Source: Drosophila pseudoobscura (taxonomy: Eukaryota; Arthropoda; Insecta; Diptera; Drosophilidae). From it: a stretch of DNA of 64,000 nt. The stretch covers positions 16,691,001 through 16,755,000 of the forward strand of contig NC_046681.1 of NCBI RefSeq assembly GCF_009870125.1. Reading direction: 5' to 3'. Position 1 is the first letter of the stretch. Every line of letters begins with the position of its first letter. Positions 61,343-64,000 of the stretch are shown here, piece by piece. A program made the translations under genes and the position numbers. Below the pieces are notes generated by a model. That model was not told the origin of the DNA. It ran no database searches and saw nothing but the letters and a program-made list of their open reading frames with translations.

Positions 61343-62767
61343 ATTTGCTGCAGGGAATGGCTTTTTGTTTTCAGAAAATGCATCTCAAGAAAAGCCTGTG
61401 TTTCATTATAGTTTCGTTGGGTTGGGTGTATGTTTATGGACGGACAACTGCTTCCTACTGTGAATTTGTATCCAACGAAAAGGAACTTCCAATCCTTTAC
61501 CTAAATTTCGCATCAGAACGCATCTCTTCCACTCTAACCCGTCCGCCATCCGTCGGGCCCTAATTGTAAATCATAAACATTCGTATAGAATGTAGATCCA
61601 GATCTACTTTCTAAAATATGGAGTCCGTAGTAAACTGGGCCAAGACCAGGGCGCCTTGTTGACGCAACTTGTGCGTTTCGGAAGACATCTAGACAAGATA
61701 TCTACCTGTCTCTTCGGATACCTGTGGGGATCTGTTTTTGGATTGCTCTAATTTGTGAAGGGTTTCGTAGCGCTATGAGAACTCGGACCTTAGCTGGAAC
61801 TCGGTTTTAGGGTAAAAGTGTCGCGTTTCATGGGTTTTAAATGGACCGTGCCTCGTCGCGCCGCACTGCTTGAAAGCGTTTCGTTTGACAGATTTATGCA
61901 TACTTTCAGTTTTTGTGGATCGTCTGATCGCTGATGCTGGACGCATCTCTGCTTGAGTTCCCGAAATGTCTGGTAATTTATGAGATGCATTTTGTTAGCT
62001 CAACACATTTTATTAGTTTTATTGCCAGGGCCATTTGAAAACGATAGTCTGTGGAATGTGGAATGTGTGGAGGAAATATTATGCAAAATGGTTTTTGGAG
62101 TAGGATTTGTATATCTCAAAAAGTGCTTACATAACGAAAAACGCTGCGAGAGGAGTCTCACATTTGCAGAGATTTGCAGAGTGTAAACGAGTCTTATATG
62201 TACATATGTACGATCATCTCTTTAGACCCCCAAAGACCGTCATTTACTTTAATCTTATTTGCATAATCCTTTCCAGCAGTTCGTCCCGACAATCATTTCT
62301 GCGGCCCATCATTTCTGCGGCGTCTCATTCTGTAAATTTGTCACGTAATCAAATAAGAAATTATACCAAAAATAAATTTCATAAAAAAGCCACACACTAA
62401 AATACTCATGATATTTATATTTTCGGCACACGACAACCACATCCAGACCCAACAAAAACACAAGCAGACAAGACATTTTTTGGGCATCAGCCTTTTGGCC
62501 ATGCCATAATCTTGAACAGAATGTTCCTCCAACAAAAAAAAGGCCAGCGACTTGTTTGCCATATGTGATGATGATGGCTTAAATTTCTGAGGGAGAACCG
62601 ATTTGAAGGTGGTGGGTTTTTGTTTTAGAGAACAGAATGGAATCGAATTTTCATTGTTTCTAAACTCAAATTGAAAGAAAACTACATAAGGGGTATGTGG
62701 GAATAATAAGTATACAGAATTATATTACACAGAAAAATCATTCTCCAAAATCAGAGCCTGTGCAAAA
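61343..62767. other. Spacer with small secreted-type open frames
   Basis: No secure gene. A 61-codon frame at 61378-61563 has a good signal peptide and an AG-type acceptor just before it. A 68-codon frame at 61980-62186 has a hydrophobic start and five further cysteines. About 50 open codons of moderate GC lie at 61.6-61.75 kb. Any of these could be recent seminal-type genes or decayed exons. Confidence 0.4.
61378..61563 (+). CDS. Possible small secreted peptide, 61 aa
   Basis: The frame starts MHLKKSLCFIIVSLGWVYVYG, with Lys-Lys then a hydrophobic core and a plausible cleavage after Gly21, and continues for 40 hydrophilic residues. TTTTGTTTTCAG lies directly before the ATG and could be a splice acceptor. 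It is 35 bp past the Acp26Ab stop, so it may instead be Acp26Ab 3' UTR. No homology is known to me. Confidence 0.3.
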   Translation: MHLKKSLCFIIVSLGWVYVYGRTTASYCEFVSNEKELPILYLNFASERISSTLTRPPSVGP

Positions 62768-63910
62768 ATGAGCAGCAACTCGAGCAAGTCTGCCAAGAAA
62801 CAGTCCTGCCCCAAGGAGGTGCACATCGAAGACGTCCGCCTGGGCGATAGCTTGATGGAGGATATGGGTCGTCGTTGTATGAGCGAGGTCTTTGCGGATG
62901 TGTGGTTCTGCGTCGAGGACCAGCGACTGCCTGCCCACTGTGTGATTTTGGCCGCACGGAGTGACTTCTTTCGCGAACTTCTGCAAGGCTCTATGCCAAA
63001 GGATCGTCAGGTACCCCTGGAGGTGGCATTGGCACCCTTCAAAGTGATCTTGGCGTACATTTACACGGGCACACTTTCAATCTCTACTCTACCCTTGGTT
63101 GCCATTGTCGATGTGTTGGGCGTAGCCCGTCTATACGGATTGGAGAAAGTAGAGATGGTCCTAAACAAACGTCTCGAACAGAGTCTGCACCTCAACAATG
63201 TGTTCACGGTGCTAGGTGCAGCGCGTCGCAACAGTCTGGAAGATTTGGCCGAACGATGCTTTCAGTTCATGGACCGAATGGCGTCCGAACTTCTCAAAGA
63301 AGAGTCCTTCCTAATGGTGTCCAAAGCAACACTTGCGGAAGTCCTGACCCGCGACACCTTCGTTGTCTCAGAGGAGGCGATCTTTTCGATTGTATGCGAG
63401 TGGATTGGCCGTCATCCGATGGAGAACATCCAGTCGCTGTTCTCCTTGGTGGGACTGCCCCTCACGAGTGAGGAAGATCTAGTGGTGCGTCCCGCGTCCC
63501 GCGGCCACGTAGAACCTGAGAATATTCCCAAGTTTGTGCCCTGCCATACCACCTTGTGGCCAGAGAAGGATGTGGCCTTTGATAAATATTTTCTGCGGCG
63601 TATCAGTGGCAGCCACAATGAGCCAATGATTGATCTGAGGCACTGTTATAGGATCAATTTCATAAGCGTCATAGAACGGCTAAAGTCTGCGGAGATCTGC
63701 TACGATGTGGAGGTCTCTTGCGATCGGAATCGGTGGGATCGTGTGGGACGGATGATGCCAGGTGGAATGCCGTTACCCGACGTTTGGATAAATATCTACT
63801 TTGCGCTGCGCCCCATTCGATTTATTCGAATTGTGAATCCCGAAAATGGACGCAAAGACTTGCTAAATTACTTCGAGTTGAAGGCCAAGCACACGACGAA
63901 GATTTTATAG
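62768..63910 (+). CDS. BTBD9-like BTB-BACK-F5/8C protein, 380 aa, intronless
   Basis: A single exon of 380 aa. The BTB/POZ domain (about 41-140) contains FADVWFCVEDQRLPAHCVIL and an AYIYTGTL element. BACK (about 145-245) follows, with AARRNSLEDLAERCFQFMDR. After a linker with LWPE(K/E)(D/N)VA comes one discoidin-like F5/8C domain (about 285-375, CYDVEVSCDRNRWDRV, RPIRFIRIV). The order and many residues match Drosophila BTBD9, a substrate adaptor of Cullin-3 ubiquitin ligases. The canonical fly protein is much longer and is encoded on the X. The lack of introns and the shorter length suggest a retroposed paralog. The target is unknown. The ATG is preceded by a short AT-rich leader and no TATA. 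Its place beside the Acp26A cluster makes male-biased expression a fair guess, but only a guess. Confidence 0.88.
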   Translation: MSSNSSKSAKKQSCPKEVHIEDVRLGDSLMEDMGRRCMSEVFADVWFCVEDQRLPAHCVILAARSDFFRELLQGSMPKDRQVPLEVALAPFKVILAYIYTGTLSISTLPLVAIVDVLGVARLYGLEKVEMVLNKRLEQSLHLNNVFTVLGAARRNSLEDLAERCFQFMDRMASELLKEESFLMVSKATLAEVLTRDTFVVSEEAIFSIVCEWIGRHPMENIQSLFSLVGLPLTSEEDLVVRPASRGHVEPENIPKFVPCHTTLWPEKDVAFDKYFLRRISGSHNEPMIDLRHCYRINFISVIERLKSAEICYDVEVSCDRNRWDRVGRMMPGGMPLPDVWINIYFALRPIRFIRIVNPENGRKDLLNYFELKAKHTTKIL

Positions 63911-64000
63911 ATGATTCCAATAGACAATCTTTTGCAGCAATCCCCCAAACTTGTCCGGCAATTCAACAGCTGCCTCATTTCGCACAGGAAGTCGGGGGAA

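Overview
This window is nuclear DNA from a Drosophila of the subgenus Sophophora. It carries orthologs of dissatisfaction (dsf), blue cheese (bchs) and the accessory-gland genes Acp26Aa and Acp26Ab. In D. melanogaster these all map near cytological 26A on 2L, so the segment is Muller element B. The Acp26A proteins are far diverged from melanogaster, and short degenerate ATACYAGAAA arrays are scattered through the noncoding DNA. An obscura-group fly is therefore my best guess, but the sequence alone does not fix the species.

Layout: (1) 0.25-16.0 kb, minus strand: dsf, an NR2E-type nuclear receptor in five coding exons (691 aa), with an 11.5-kb third intron. A C-type lectin gene is nested on the plus strand in that intron (12.26-12.87 kb). 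(2) 19.5-19.8 kb, plus strand: a small protein built on a Cys-Asn-Gly-Ser pentapeptide repeat. (3) 22.4-35.7 kb, minus strand: bchs, the fly WDFY3/ALFY. Its 17 coding exons join in frame to 3,494 aa, with BEACH, WD40 and FYVE regions at the C terminus. A plus-strand four-helix membrane protein gene (33.4-34.8 kb) is nested in its second coding intron. A possible bchs promoter lies near 38.2 kb. (4) 42.5-43.6 kb, plus strand: a secreted insect-allergen-related protein with a TATA promoter. (5) 43.6-57.4 kb: a gene desert in which I can support only simple repeats and a few candidate regulatory motifs. (6) 57.4-61.6 kb, plus strand: an enlarged Acp26A seminal-fluid protein cluster. It holds a short coiled-coil secreted protein, Acp26Aa (ovulin) with seven 12-residue acidic repeats, a 49-aa peptide gene sharing the Acp26Ab leader exon, two decayed copies, and Acp26Ab itself. 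(7) 62.8-63.9 kb, plus strand: an intronless BTBD9-like BTB-BACK-F5/8C gene.

The most interesting part is the Acp26A cluster. All its intact genes have a tiny first exon ending in phase 1 inside the signal peptide. Four copies of one 18-bp upstream element mark successive tandem duplications. One duplicate kept the leader but encodes an unrelated mature peptide of about 29 residues. dsf acts in sexual behaviour and the Acp26A products in post-mating female physiology, so the window groups several sex-related genes, although nothing in the sequence shows that they are co-regulated. Exon boundaries were read by eye from GT/AG signals, frame continuity and knowledge of the families; no alignment or expression data were used.
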